Source: Acidobacteriota bacterium (GTDB lineage: Bacteria > Acidobacteriota > Terriglobia > Terriglobales > Acidobacteriaceae). From it: DNA of 5,766 nucleotides. Below, in pieces: positions 1 through 5,766 of the stretch (position 1 is its first letter; each line of letters begins with the position of its first letter). A program made the translations under genes and the position numbers. The stretch covers positions 1-5,766 of the forward strand of contig JAJZMO010000180.1 of assembly GCA_021798235.1 (NCBI GenBank), read 5' to 3'. Under the pieces are notes generated by a model. It was not told the DNA's origin, ran no database searches, and worked only from the letters and a program-made list of their open reading frames with translations.

Positions 1-776
1 TGGAGGCGGGCCGCGAAGTGGCCCACGCCGACGTGATCAAGGCCGAGCTGGAACAAGAGCAGCGCCAGCGCGATCTGGCCGATGCGCAACAAACACTGTT
101 GACGGCACGCGAATCACTGGGCGTGCTGCTCTTCCGCGATCCGTCCACGCCGTACACGCTGGAAGATACCCTCGGCGCGCAAAGCGCAATTCCCGATCCA
201 GCGCAAGTGCGCGCGCTGGCTGCGCAGAACAATCCGGAGGTGCGCAGCGCACTGGCCGCCTTGCATGCAGCGCAACAGGATACGCGCGCCGCTTGGGCGG
301 AGTATTTGCCCTCCTTCACGCTCAGCTACAACTACGGCATCGACGCGCCGGACTTTGCGGCGCAAGGTCCCGGCGGACGGCAGTACCTGGGCTACTCGAT
401 TGGTGCCGGTGTGGATCTGCCGCTGTGGAACTGGTTTCGCACGCAGGACAAGGTGCAACAGAGCCAACTCCACGAGCATGAGGCGCAGGCCGCGCTCGAC
501 TACACGCAGCGGCAATCCATTGCCGCGCTCGACGCAAGCTATGGAGAGTTGCAGACGGCATCGGCTGCGCTCTCCTCTTTGGAAACGAGCGTGCAGCAGG
601 CGCAGCAGAGTTTGCAGCTGACCACAGAGCGCTACCAAGCCGGCGAGGCCAGTGTGTTGGAAGTGGTCGACGCGCAAAACACCTACTTGGCCGCAGAGTC
701 TGCGGTCGCCGATGGCGCGGTACGCTTTCACATGGCCTACGCCAATTTGGAACGCTGGACAGGACCCCTGCCATGA
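1..776 (+). CDS. Outer-membrane efflux factor, TolC/OEP family (5'-truncated by window edge)
   Basis: This is the C-terminal 257 residues of a TolC-like outer-membrane channel, which would form the exit duct of the tripartite pump encoded with the next two genes. The reading frame is open from base 3 with no stop. A GTG at 18 falls inside a conserved-looking helical stretch (EVAHADVIKAEL), so it is not the start; the true start and signal peptide lie off the left edge. In visible numbering, the end of the first OEP repeat covers about 1-75 and the second OEP repeat about 80-255. The second repeat has a beta-strand pair around YLPSFTLSYNYG (101-112) and GAGVDLPLWNW (134-144). It ends with the typical second coiled-coil arm TERYQAGEASVLEVVDAQNTYL (208-229). 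Long Ala/Gln-rich helices fit the periplasmic alpha-barrel. The stop TGA overlaps the next start in ATGA, so the gene is cotranscribed with the adaptor. Family is confident; substrate is unknown. Confidence 0.93.
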   Translation, partial: EAGREVAHADVIKAELEQEQRQRDLADAQQTLLTARESLGVLLFRDPSTPYTLEDTLGAQSAIPDPAQVRALAAQNNPEVRSALAALHAAQQDTRAAWAEYLPSFTLSYNYGIDAPDFAAQGPGGRQYLGYSIGAGVDLPLWNWFRTQDKVQQSQLHEHEAQAALDYTQRQSIAALDASYGELQTASAALSSLETSVQQAQQSLQLTTERYQAGEASVLEVVDAQNTYLAAESAVADGAVRFHMAYANLERWTGPLP

Positions 777-2101
777 AAATTTTTAAGGCGCGGAATCGCA
801 CCCTTTTCCAATCCTCGCAGCCCCCACGCACGCTGCAAGGCAGGCGTGCGCGGTGCGGTCGAATTCTCGGCGCAAGTATTGCGGGCGCGGGACTGCTGGC
901 TGGAATTGTCGGTTGCAGCCGCGCTCCCAAGGACGCAACGCCCGTTGTCAGCGTGCAAACGGCGTTGGCGCGCCGCGCGTCGCTCACCGAGGTCGTCACC
1001 GGAGAAGCCACTCTGGAGCCGCTGCATCCAGCCGTGCTGGCCACCAAGATCAGCGCGCCGGTGGCCCACTATTTTGTGCAGCGCGGCGACCGCGTGCATA
1101 AAGGCGAGTTGCTGGTGACGCTGGAAAACAGCGATCTGGCCGGAGCAGCGCTGGCCAGCCAGGGCGCATATGCACAGGCAAAAGCGCAGGCGGCCCTGAC
1201 GCAGGCAGCCGTGCCGCAAGAGTTGCAAAAGGCGCAACTGGAAGCAGCGCAAACCAAGGCGCAGGTCGATCTGCAACAGCGCATTTATCACAGCCGCAAG
1301 CAACTCTTCGAACAAGGGGCGCTGCCGGGGCGCGATGTGGACCAGGCCAAGGTCGCACTGGTGCAGGCTAAAACGCAATATGCCGAGGCGCGGCGGCATT
1401 TGCAGGCCGTCGAAAAGGTAAATCAAAGCGCCGAGCTTTCCAGCGCCACCGGCCAGTTGCAAAAGGCGCAAGGGCAATGGGAGCAGGCGCAGGCGAGTCT
1501 GGCCTACTCCGAAATTCGCAGCCCGATTGATGGCTTCGTCACCGACCGACCGCTCTACGAGGGCGAGATGGCCGCAGCAGGAACGCCATTGGTCACGGTG
1601 ATGGACTTGGACGTATTGATCGCCAAGGCGCATCTGCCGCAAGCGCAGATTGCGGGCCTGCGCGTGGGTGCCCCGGCGCTGGTCACAGTACCGGGGCTGG
1701 ACGCACCGGTTGCTGGATCCGTGATGTTGGTCAGTCCAGCGCTGGATCCGGGTTCGACCACGGTTGAGGTTTGGGTGCGCGTGGAAAATACAGCGCATCG
1801 TTTGCAGCCGGGCACGCCGGTGCATGTCTCCGTGCAGGTGCGCACGATTGCCGACGCGCTGGTGGTTCCCACAGCCGCGCTGGTGCAGAGTGCGGGCGGC
1901 GGCGCGCATGTCATGGTTGTCGGCGCAGACTCCATCGCACACGCGCGCACGGTGCAAGTGGGTGCGGAGAGCGATGGGCTGGTGCAGATACTCTCTGGCC
2001 TGAGGGCAGGGGATGCGGTGATCACCGCCGGGGCCTATGCGATGGACGCGGGCACGAAGGTGCGCGTCGTCGCCGCCGCGGCGGGAGATACGCAGCCATG
2101 A
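773..2101 (+). CDS. RND efflux periplasmic adaptor (HlyD/MFP family), probable lipoprotein
   Basis: This 442-residue membrane-fusion protein would link the inner-membrane permease to the outer-membrane channel. The N-terminus is basic (9 Lys/Arg in the first 30 residues), followed by a hydrophobic segment at about 31-47 and a lipobox-like IVGC with Cys48. It is therefore probably lipidated and anchored in the inner membrane facing the periplasm. Domains in order: first lipoyl half at about 88-120 (KISAPVAHYFVQRGDRVHKGELL); an Ala/Gln-rich alpha-helical hairpin at about 121-243; second lipoyl half at about 247-278 (SEIRSPIDGFVTD); beta-barrel at about 280-355; membrane-proximal domain at about 360-432, ending GTKVRV. 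The length is normal for the family. The ATG at 773 overlaps the upstream TGA and has AGGA at 761-764, 8 bases upstream. The stop overlaps the permease ATG. I see no His- or Met-rich metal-binding tail, which gives no support for a metal pump. The long n-region before the lipobox is a little unusual. Confidence 0.93.
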   Translation: MKIFKARNRTLFQSSQPPRTLQGRRARCGRILGASIAGAGLLAGIVGCSRAPKDATPVVSVQTALARRASLTEVVTGEATLEPLHPAVLATKISAPVAHYFVQRGDRVHKGELLVTLENSDLAGAALASQGAYAQAKAQAALTQAAVPQELQKAQLEAAQTKAQVDLQQRIYHSRKQLFEQGALPGRDVDQAKVALVQAKTQYAEARRHLQAVEKVNQSAELSSATGQLQKAQGQWEQAQASLAYSEIRSPIDGFVTDRPLYEGEMAAAGTPLVTVMDLDVLIAKAHLPQAQIAGLRVGAPALVTVPGLDAPVAGSVMLVSPALDPGSTTVEVWVRVENTAHRLQPGTPVHVSVQVRTIADALVVPTAALVQSAGGGAHVMVVGADSIAHARTVQVGAESDGLVQILSGLRAGDAVITAGAYAMDAGTKVRVVAAAAGDTQP

Positions 2102-5100
2102 GTCTCTTCGCAAGCGATGCACAAACGCCAGCGAACACGGCGCCGGAGTTTTGGATCGTCCGGCACACGCGCACGATTCTTTTCTTTACGCTGGTGCTGG
2201 CGATCGCGGGCATCTATCTTGCCTTTCAATTGCCGGTCGCTGTTTTTCCGCACACAAGTTTTCCGCGCGTCACCATCTCGATTGACAACGGTGTGATGCC
2301 GATTGAACAGATGGAGGTGACCATCACCCGCCCGGTGGAGAACGCAGTCAACTCCGTGCCGGGCCTGGAAACCGTACGCAGCATCACCAGTCGTGGCGAG
2401 GCGGAAGTCGATCTGTTCTTCAACTGGAATGTGGACATGGTTTCCACGCTGCAAATGGTGGACGCAGCCGTGGCGCAGGTGCGGCAAAAGCTGCCTGCCA
2501 CGGCGGAGATCACCACACATCGATTGAGCTTCGCCTCCTTTCCGATCCTCGGCTACAGCCTCACCTCGGACACCACAGCGCAAACGGATCTCTGGGAGAT
2601 GGCGACCTATGAGCTGAAGCCGCGCCTGAACCGGCTGCCCGGCGTGAGCAGCGTGACGGTGCAGGGCGGACAAGTCCCCGAAGTCCACGTAGTGCCCGAC
2701 CCGGCGAAGCTGCTGGCGGCGCGCATCACCATTGGCGACCTGTTGCAGGCCGTTGCGCGCACGAATCTGATTGAATCGCCCGGCCTGTATCCCAGCCATC
2801 ATGAACTGCTGCTGGCGCTGGTGGGTGGGCAGGTGCATTCGGCGCAAGAGCTGGCGCAGGTCGTCGTCACCACAACGGCTGCGGGCGTGCCCATTCACAT
2901 CGGCGATGTGGCCAGCGTGGAGGCCTCCACCGAACCGGTGTACACGCTTGTGACCGCCAATGGCAAACCCGCCGTGCTGCTGAACGTGAACCGGCAGATT
3001 GGCTCGAACGCATTGGGCGTGGCGCGGGCTGTGCAGGAAGAGGCGCAGGCCATTCGCGCGACGCTGCCGCCGGGAGTACATCTGGAACCGTTTTACGATC
3101 AGTCGCTGTTGATTCAGGACTCCATCCACAGCGTGCGCGATGCGATTCTGCTGGGCTTAATTTTGGCTGCGGTGATTCTTGTACTTTTCCTGCGCGACTG
3201 GGGATCGTCGCTGGTTGCGGGGCTGGTGATTCCCGTAACCATTCTCGCCACCATCGTTGTGTTGAGCGCGATGGGCCAGAGCTTCAATCTGATGACGCTG
3301 GGCGGTCTGGCCGCTGCGGTTGGATTGATCATTGATGACGCCATCGTCGTCGTCGAAAACATTGTGCTGCACATCGACGCAGGCCAGCAGCGCGTGGAGG
3401 CCGTGCGCAGCGCGCTGGGCGAAATCACTGTGCCGCTGCTCGGCTCGACGATTACACCCATCGTGGTCTTTGTTCCGCTGATCGGCGTTACCGGCGTTAC
3501 CGGCGTTTTTTTCCGCGCGCTGGCCATCACCATGGCCGTGGCGCTGCTGGTCTCGCTGGCGCTGGCGCTGACGTGGACGCCAAGCCTGAGCCTGCTCTTC
3601 ATCCGCAAAGGAAACCATGCCGCGCCGCAGCCGAGTCCGGTGGACGCGCACGACTTATTGGAACGCGAAGAGCAGATGCAGTCGCCGTGGATGCGCAGCA
3701 TTTTGGATGCCTACGCTCGCTGGATGCGCGTGGCGTTGCGCAAGCCGCTCTGGATCGGCGTGGGCTGCCTGTTGCTGGTACTGGCCGGGGCGCTGGCCTT
3801 TCGCGGCTTGGGGTCCGACCTGTTGCCCGCGATGGATGAAGGCGGCTTCATTCTCGACTATCTGATGCCTGCGGGCACATCGCTGACGGAGACCAATCGC
3901 GTGCTGCTGCAAGTGGAAAAAGTTTTGCAGCAGACGCCGGAGGTGGAAAGCACTTCGCGCAGAACCGGACTGCAACTCGGGCTGGCCGCCGTCACCGAGG
4001 CCAACCGTGGCGACTTTACCGTGAAGCTGAAGCGTGAGCGCAGCCGCAGCACGGACGCAGTGATGGCCGACGTGCGGGCGCGCGTGCAGCGGATTGCGCC
4101 GCAGTTGGACATTGAAGTAACGCAGATGTTGCAGGACAACATCAACGACCTGTCGAATGCTCCGGAGCCGATCCAGATTCGCTTGTTTTCTTCCAACATG
4201 GATTTGTTGCAGCAGACGGCACCGCGCATCGCCGACGCCATCGCCAAGATTCCCGGCGTGGTCGATGTGCGCAATGGCATTGACGACAACCTGAGCAGCC
4301 CGTCGACCAACTTCCAGGTACTGCCCGCCGTCGCCGCGCAGATCGGCTTTACGCCGCAAGAGGTGGCCACGGATGCGCAAGCGATTTTAGAAGGCGTGCC
4401 CACGGAGCAGCCGCTGATCCGCGCCGGACGTCCCTATACGATTCGCGTCCGCTTCGCGCATGCCTATCGCGCCTCCCTCGCAGCGATTGCGAACACGGTA
4501 TTGGTCAGCTCCACGGGCCGAACGGCCACGCTGGGATCGCTGGCAACGATCACAGAGCAACCGCCGCAGAATGAAATCTTCCGCGAAAACCAACAGCGCG
4601 ATTTGACCGTGACTGCTGGATTGGAAGGTGCAGATCTTGGCAATAGCATCGCGCGCATCCGGCAGAAAATTGCGGCGCTGCATCTGCCGCCCTCGCTGCG
4701 CGTGGTCTACGGCGGCGCATATGAGGTGCAGCAACAATCCTTCCACGAACTGCTGCGCGTGCTGCTGCTGGCCCTGGCTTTGGTCTTCGGCGTGCTGCTG
4801 GCAGAGTTTCGCAGCTTTGCCGCGCCCACGGCGATCCTGGCTTCGTCGGTGCTGTCGGTGGCGGGCGTTATGTTCGCGCTGCTCCTCACGCAGATCACCT
4901 TTAACGTCGCCTCGTTTATAGGCGTCATCATGGTGATTGGGATTGTGGCGAAGAATGGCATTCTGCTGCTGGATGCAGTGCAGAAGTTTCGCGCGCTGGG
5001 ACTGCCCGCCGGGCAGGCGATCGTTGAGTCCGGGCGGCGGCGTTTGCGCCCGATTTTAATGACGGCTCTGGCCGCAATCTGCGGAATGCTGCCGCTGGCC

Positions 5101-5226
5101 TTTGGCATGGGCGCCGGTTCGCAGATGCTGCAACCGCTGGCCATCGCTGTCATTGGCGGCGTTCTGCTGTCGATGGTGCTCTCGCTGCTGGTGACGCCAG
5201 CGGTCTTCTACTGGCTGACGCAGTAG
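2098..5226 (+). CDS. RND-family efflux permease (AcrB/CzcA-like inner-membrane transporter)
   Basis: This 1042-residue proton-driven RND transporter is full length for the family (about 1000-1070 aa). Approximate membrane segments: TM1 26-44; TM2-TM6 346-366, 372-391, 397-424, 444-468 and 473-502; TM7 551-569; TM8-TM12 884-904, 908-930, 935-960, 984-1004 and 1012-1036. Large periplasmic porter/docking loops lie at about 45-345 and 570-883. TM4 reads GLIIDDAIVVVEN with Asp413-Asp414, and TM10 reads GIVAKNGILLLDA with Lys952. These match the AcrB Asp407/Asp408/Lys940 proton relay, so the protein should be an active antiporter. The segment LGSDLLPAMDEGGF (571-584) with GTSLTETNR (593-601) looks more like CzcA-type relatives. 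TM4 lacks the CzcA/CusA pattern of separated acidic residues, so drugs or other organic solutes are likelier than metal ions; this is an inference. The start is ATG 2098 in an ATGA overlap, with GGGAG at 2083-2087. An in-frame extension back to 1771 only overlaps the adaptor. Confidence 0.95.
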   Translation: MSLFASDAQTPANTAPEFWIVRHTRTILFFTLVLAIAGIYLAFQLPVAVFPHTSFPRVTISIDNGVMPIEQMEVTITRPVENAVNSVPGLETVRSITSRGEAEVDLFFNWNVDMVSTLQMVDAAVAQVRQKLPATAEITTHRLSFASFPILGYSLTSDTTAQTDLWEMATYELKPRLNRLPGVSSVTVQGGQVPEVHVVPDPAKLLAARITIGDLLQAVARTNLIESPGLYPSHHELLLALVGGQVHSAQELAQVVVTTTAAGVPIHIGDVASVEASTEPVYTLVTANGKPAVLLNVNRQIGSNALGVARAVQEEAQAIRATLPPGVHLEPFYDQSLLIQDSIHSVRDAILLGLILAAVILVLFLRDWGSSLVAGLVIPVTILATIVVLSAMGQSFNLMTLGGLAAAVGLIIDDAIVVVENIVLHIDAGQQRVEAVRSALGEITVPLLGSTITPIVVFVPLIGVTGVTGVFFRALAITMAVALLVSLALALTWTPSLSLLFIRKGNHAAPQPSPVDAHDLLEREEQMQSPWMRSILDAYARWMRVALRKPLWIGVGCLLLVLAGALAFRGLGSDLLPAMDEGGFILDYLMPAGTSLTETNRVLLQVEKVLQQTPEVESTSRRTGLQLGLAAVTEANRGDFTVKLKRERSRSTDAVMADVRARVQRIAPQLDIEVTQMLQDNINDLSNAPEPIQIRLFSSNMDLLQQTAPRIADAIAKIPGVVDVRNGIDDNLSSPSTNFQVLPAVAAQIGFTPQEVATDAQAILEGVPTEQPLIRAGRPYTIRVRFAHAYRASLAAIANTVLVSSTGRTATLGSLATITEQPPQNEIFRENQQRDLTVTAGLEGADLGNSIARIRQKIAALHLPPSLRVVYGGAYEVQQQSFHELLRVLLLALALVFGVLLAEFRSFAAPTAILASSVLSVAGVMFALLLTQITFNVASFIGVIMVIGIVAKNGILLLDAVQKFRALGLPAGQAIVESGRRRLRPILMTALAAICGMLPLAFGMGAGSQMLQPLAIAVIGGVLLSMVLSLLVTPAVFYWLTQ
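3484..3507 (+). repeat. Short in-gene tandem repeat, 9-bp unit
   Basis: Two perfect copies of GGCGTTACC (3484-3492, 3493-3501) are followed by a partial third copy (3502-3507) and then a run of seven T (3506-3512, overlapping the partial copy). The frame encodes GVTGVTGVF in the loop between TM5 and TM6 of the permease. A 9-bp unit preserves frame, so slippage would change loop length by three residues, whereas slippage in the T run would break the gene. From memory, GVTG is common at this place in related permeases, so this is probably an ordinary coding coincidence. Confidence 0.7.
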
Positions 5227-5250
5227 CCCATTCCACACAGGCGCAAACAG

Positions 5251-5279
5251 CAAGAGCCACGCGGTATGCGTGGCTCTTG
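5251..5279. terminator. Stem-loop between convergent genes, probable bidirectional terminator
   Basis: A perfect 12-bp inverted repeat (arms 5251-5262 and 5268-5279, loop GGTAT) sits 24 bases after the permease stop and 19 bases beyond the rpsU stop on the other strand. Its place between two convergent transcription units suggests that it ends or protects both mRNAs. Neither side has a good U-tract: the + strand continues GCGTTGAATC and the - strand CTGTTTGCGC. Intrinsic termination may therefore be weak, and a role in 3'-end stabilisation or Rho-assisted stopping is equally possible. Confidence 0.65.
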
Positions 5280-5298
5280 GCGTTGAATCGTTGCGGGC

Positions 5299-5496
5299 CT
5301 ACTCGGATTCCTTGCGGGCCTTTTTGCGGTTGCGTTTGCGGGCCAGCGCCTGCTTCACGCGCTTCTTTTCGCCCGGCTTCAAGTAATAGGAGTGACGCTT
5401 AACTTCCTTGATGATGTCCTCTTGCTGCACCTTGCGCTTAAAGCGGCGCAGCGCATTTTCGAGAGGCTCACCCTCTTGCACTTTTACTTCTGCCAA
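5299..5496 (-). CDS. rpsU: 30S ribosomal protein bS21
   Basis: This is a small ribosomal subunit protein of 65 residues that binds near the 16S rRNA 3' end and helps translation initiation. The N-terminal block MAEVKVQEGEPLENALRRFKRKV matches the S21 signature (compare E. coli IKVRENEPFDVALRRFKR). The protein continues with a middle helix (EDIIKEVKRHSYYLKPGEKKR) and a very basic tail (ARKRNRKKARKESE). The frame is open further upstream to a TTG at 5562, but the added residues (SLAPFSRSLKIPTG...) do not belong to S21. The TTG at 5496, directly before AEVKV, is the start that gives the family N-terminus. It is preceded by GGGGGTG at the right distance. It is transcribed towards the efflux operon and shares the stem-loop at 5251-5279 with it. 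Confidence 0.95.
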   Translation of the reverse strand: MAEVKVQEGEPLENALRRFKRKVQQEDIIKEVKRHSYYLKPGEKKRVKQALARKRNRKKARKESE

Positions 5497-5504
5497 TGGA
5501 ACGA

Positions 5505-5511
5505 CACCCCC
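5505..5511 (-). promoter_or_regulatory. Shine-Dalgarno sequence deciding the TTG start of rpsU
   Basis: Read on the - strand this is GGGGGTG, 8 bases before the TTG at 5496. It can pair with the 16S rRNA tail along all seven positions with one G-U wobble. A second purine block, AGGAAGG (5515-5521), lies 18 bases from the TTG, too far for a normal ribosome-binding site. This supports TTG 5496 over the upstream TTG 5562. Confidence 0.65.
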
Positions 5512-5533
5512 AAACCTTCCTGTAGGAATCTTT

Positions 5534-5562
5534 AGACTACGGGAAAATGGGGCGAGACTCAA
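5534..5562 (-). promoter_or_regulatory. Possible sigma-70-type promoter for rpsU
   Basis: On the - strand a TTGAGT (-35 candidate, 5557-5562) and a TAGTCT (-10 candidate, 5534-5539) are separated by exactly 17 bases, in the 76-base gap upstream of rpsU. The -35 matches consensus at 4 of 6 positions and the -10 at only 3 of 6. Position and spacing are good but the boxes are weak, and the gap is short enough that rpsU could also be read through from the upstream gene. Confidence 0.3.
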
Positions 5563-5572
5563 GCGGCGGCGG

Positions 5573-5766
5573 TTATTCTTCCGGGGCTTGGTAACAGGCG
5601 CGGCCTGGCTGGCAGCGGGCCAAATGGACGTAGTGCTCGTCGGGACCAGCGGTGGTCATGGTTTGCAGGCACCAATAGGTGCTGGCCGCAGCGATTCCGG
5701 GGTGCCAATCGGCGGCATTTTGCGGCGAGGTGCCATAGGGATTTTTCGTGCGCAGGCACTGGCAGG
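5573..5766 (-). CDS. C-terminal part of an unrecognised Cys-containing protein (5' end off window)
   Basis: Reading from base 5764 leftwards, one frame stays open for 63 residues to a TAA at 5573-5575; there is no start because the gene continues off the right edge. The visible protein begins CQCLRTKNPYGTSPQ, passes through ADWHPGIAAASTYWCLQTM and TTAGPDEHYVHLARC, and ends GRACYQAPEE. It has five Cys: a CxC at visible residues 1 and 3, then 32, 51 and 57 (the last two as Cx5C). There are also several His and aromatic residues. The composition and ordinary codon choices look like a real soluble protein that might bind a metal or carry disulfides. I do not recognise the family; it resembles conserved hypothetical proteins I associate with Acidobacteriota, but that is only an impression. 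A different frame over the same bases (5559-5759) gives a 66-residue Arg/Pro-rich peptide that looks like a shadow. The stop lies 76 bases before the rpsU start, on the same strand. Confidence 0.6.
   Translation of the reverse strand, partial: CQCLRTKNPYGTSPQNAADWHPGIAAASTYWCLQTMTTAGPDEHYVHLARCQPGRACYQAPEE

Noticed and set aside
1226..1475. Recurring AAAAGGCGCAA-like and GCGCAGGC words in the adaptor
   Set aside because: They encode the Ala/Gln/Lys-rich coiled-coil hairpin and reflect codon bias in a low-complexity helix, not a DNA-level repeat.
1771..2097. In-frame 109-codon upstream extension of the permease
   Set aside because: The extra residues are Arg/Gly/Cys-rich out-of-frame translation of the adaptor. 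The ATG at 2098 in the ATGA overlap gives a normal RND N-terminus.
737..2122. Long open frame (461 codons) on the - strand opposite the adaptor gene
   Set aside because: It lies antisense to a confidently identified adaptor, its translation is Arg/His/Cys-rich without family motifs, and such mirror frames are common in GC-rich coding DNA.
2035..3129. Long open frame (364 codons) on the - strand opposite the start of the permease
   Set aside because: Same reasons: the translation is His/Arg/Gln-rich with low-complexity flavour and overlaps a clear RND gene.
5497..5562. 22-codon N-terminal extension of rpsU to an upstream TTG
   Set aside because: The extension does not resemble S21, whose conserved start is AEVKV after the TTG at 5496. 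The region instead holds the SD sequence and a possible promoter.
5559..5759. 66-codon - strand frame in the right-hand end
   Set aside because: The product is Arg/Pro/Leu-rich with no recognisable features, and it overlaps both the putative promoter and a better protein-like frame ending at 5573.

Overview
The window reads as chromosomal DNA from a moderately GC-rich, Gram-negative bacterium. It carries a complete envelope-spanning RND efflux module (outer-membrane factor, lipoprotein-type adaptor, inner-membrane permease). The short Lys/Arg-rich S21 and its Cys-containing neighbour look most like soil Acidobacteriota (Terriglobia) to me. That assignment is an inference from remembered sequence style, not from a search.

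Layout. Positions 1-5226 on the + strand hold a three-gene operon: the 3' part of a TolC-like outer-membrane factor (1-776, its start lies off the left edge), a periplasmic adaptor (773-2101) and an RND permease (2098-5226). Both junctions are 4-base ATGA start/stop overlaps, so the three products are probably translationally coupled and assemble into one tripartite pump. The permease has the adjacent Asp pair in TM4 and the Lys in TM10 expected of a proton-driven drug/organic-solute (HAE-like) transporter. Its C-terminal porter half resembles the heavy-metal-type relatives. The substrate cannot be read from the sequence, and no regulator is visible; the operon promoter lies outside the window.

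The right end is on the - strand and converges on the operon. A perfect 12-bp stem-loop (5251-5279) sits between the permease stop and the stop of rpsU. rpsU (ribosomal protein bS21, 65 aa) starts at a TTG codon at 5496, supported by a well-placed Shine-Dalgarno sequence. Upstream of it, after a 76-base gap with a possible promoter, is the C-terminal end of another - strand gene (5573-5766). This is a Cys-containing protein of unrecognised function that runs off the right edge.

No mobile element, CRISPR array, tRNA or rRNA is visible, and I see no clearly novel system. The best leads are the partial Cys-rich protein next to rpsU, the TTG start of rpsU, and the mixed sub-family signature of the permease. 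There is no gene-free stretch longer than about 80 bases.
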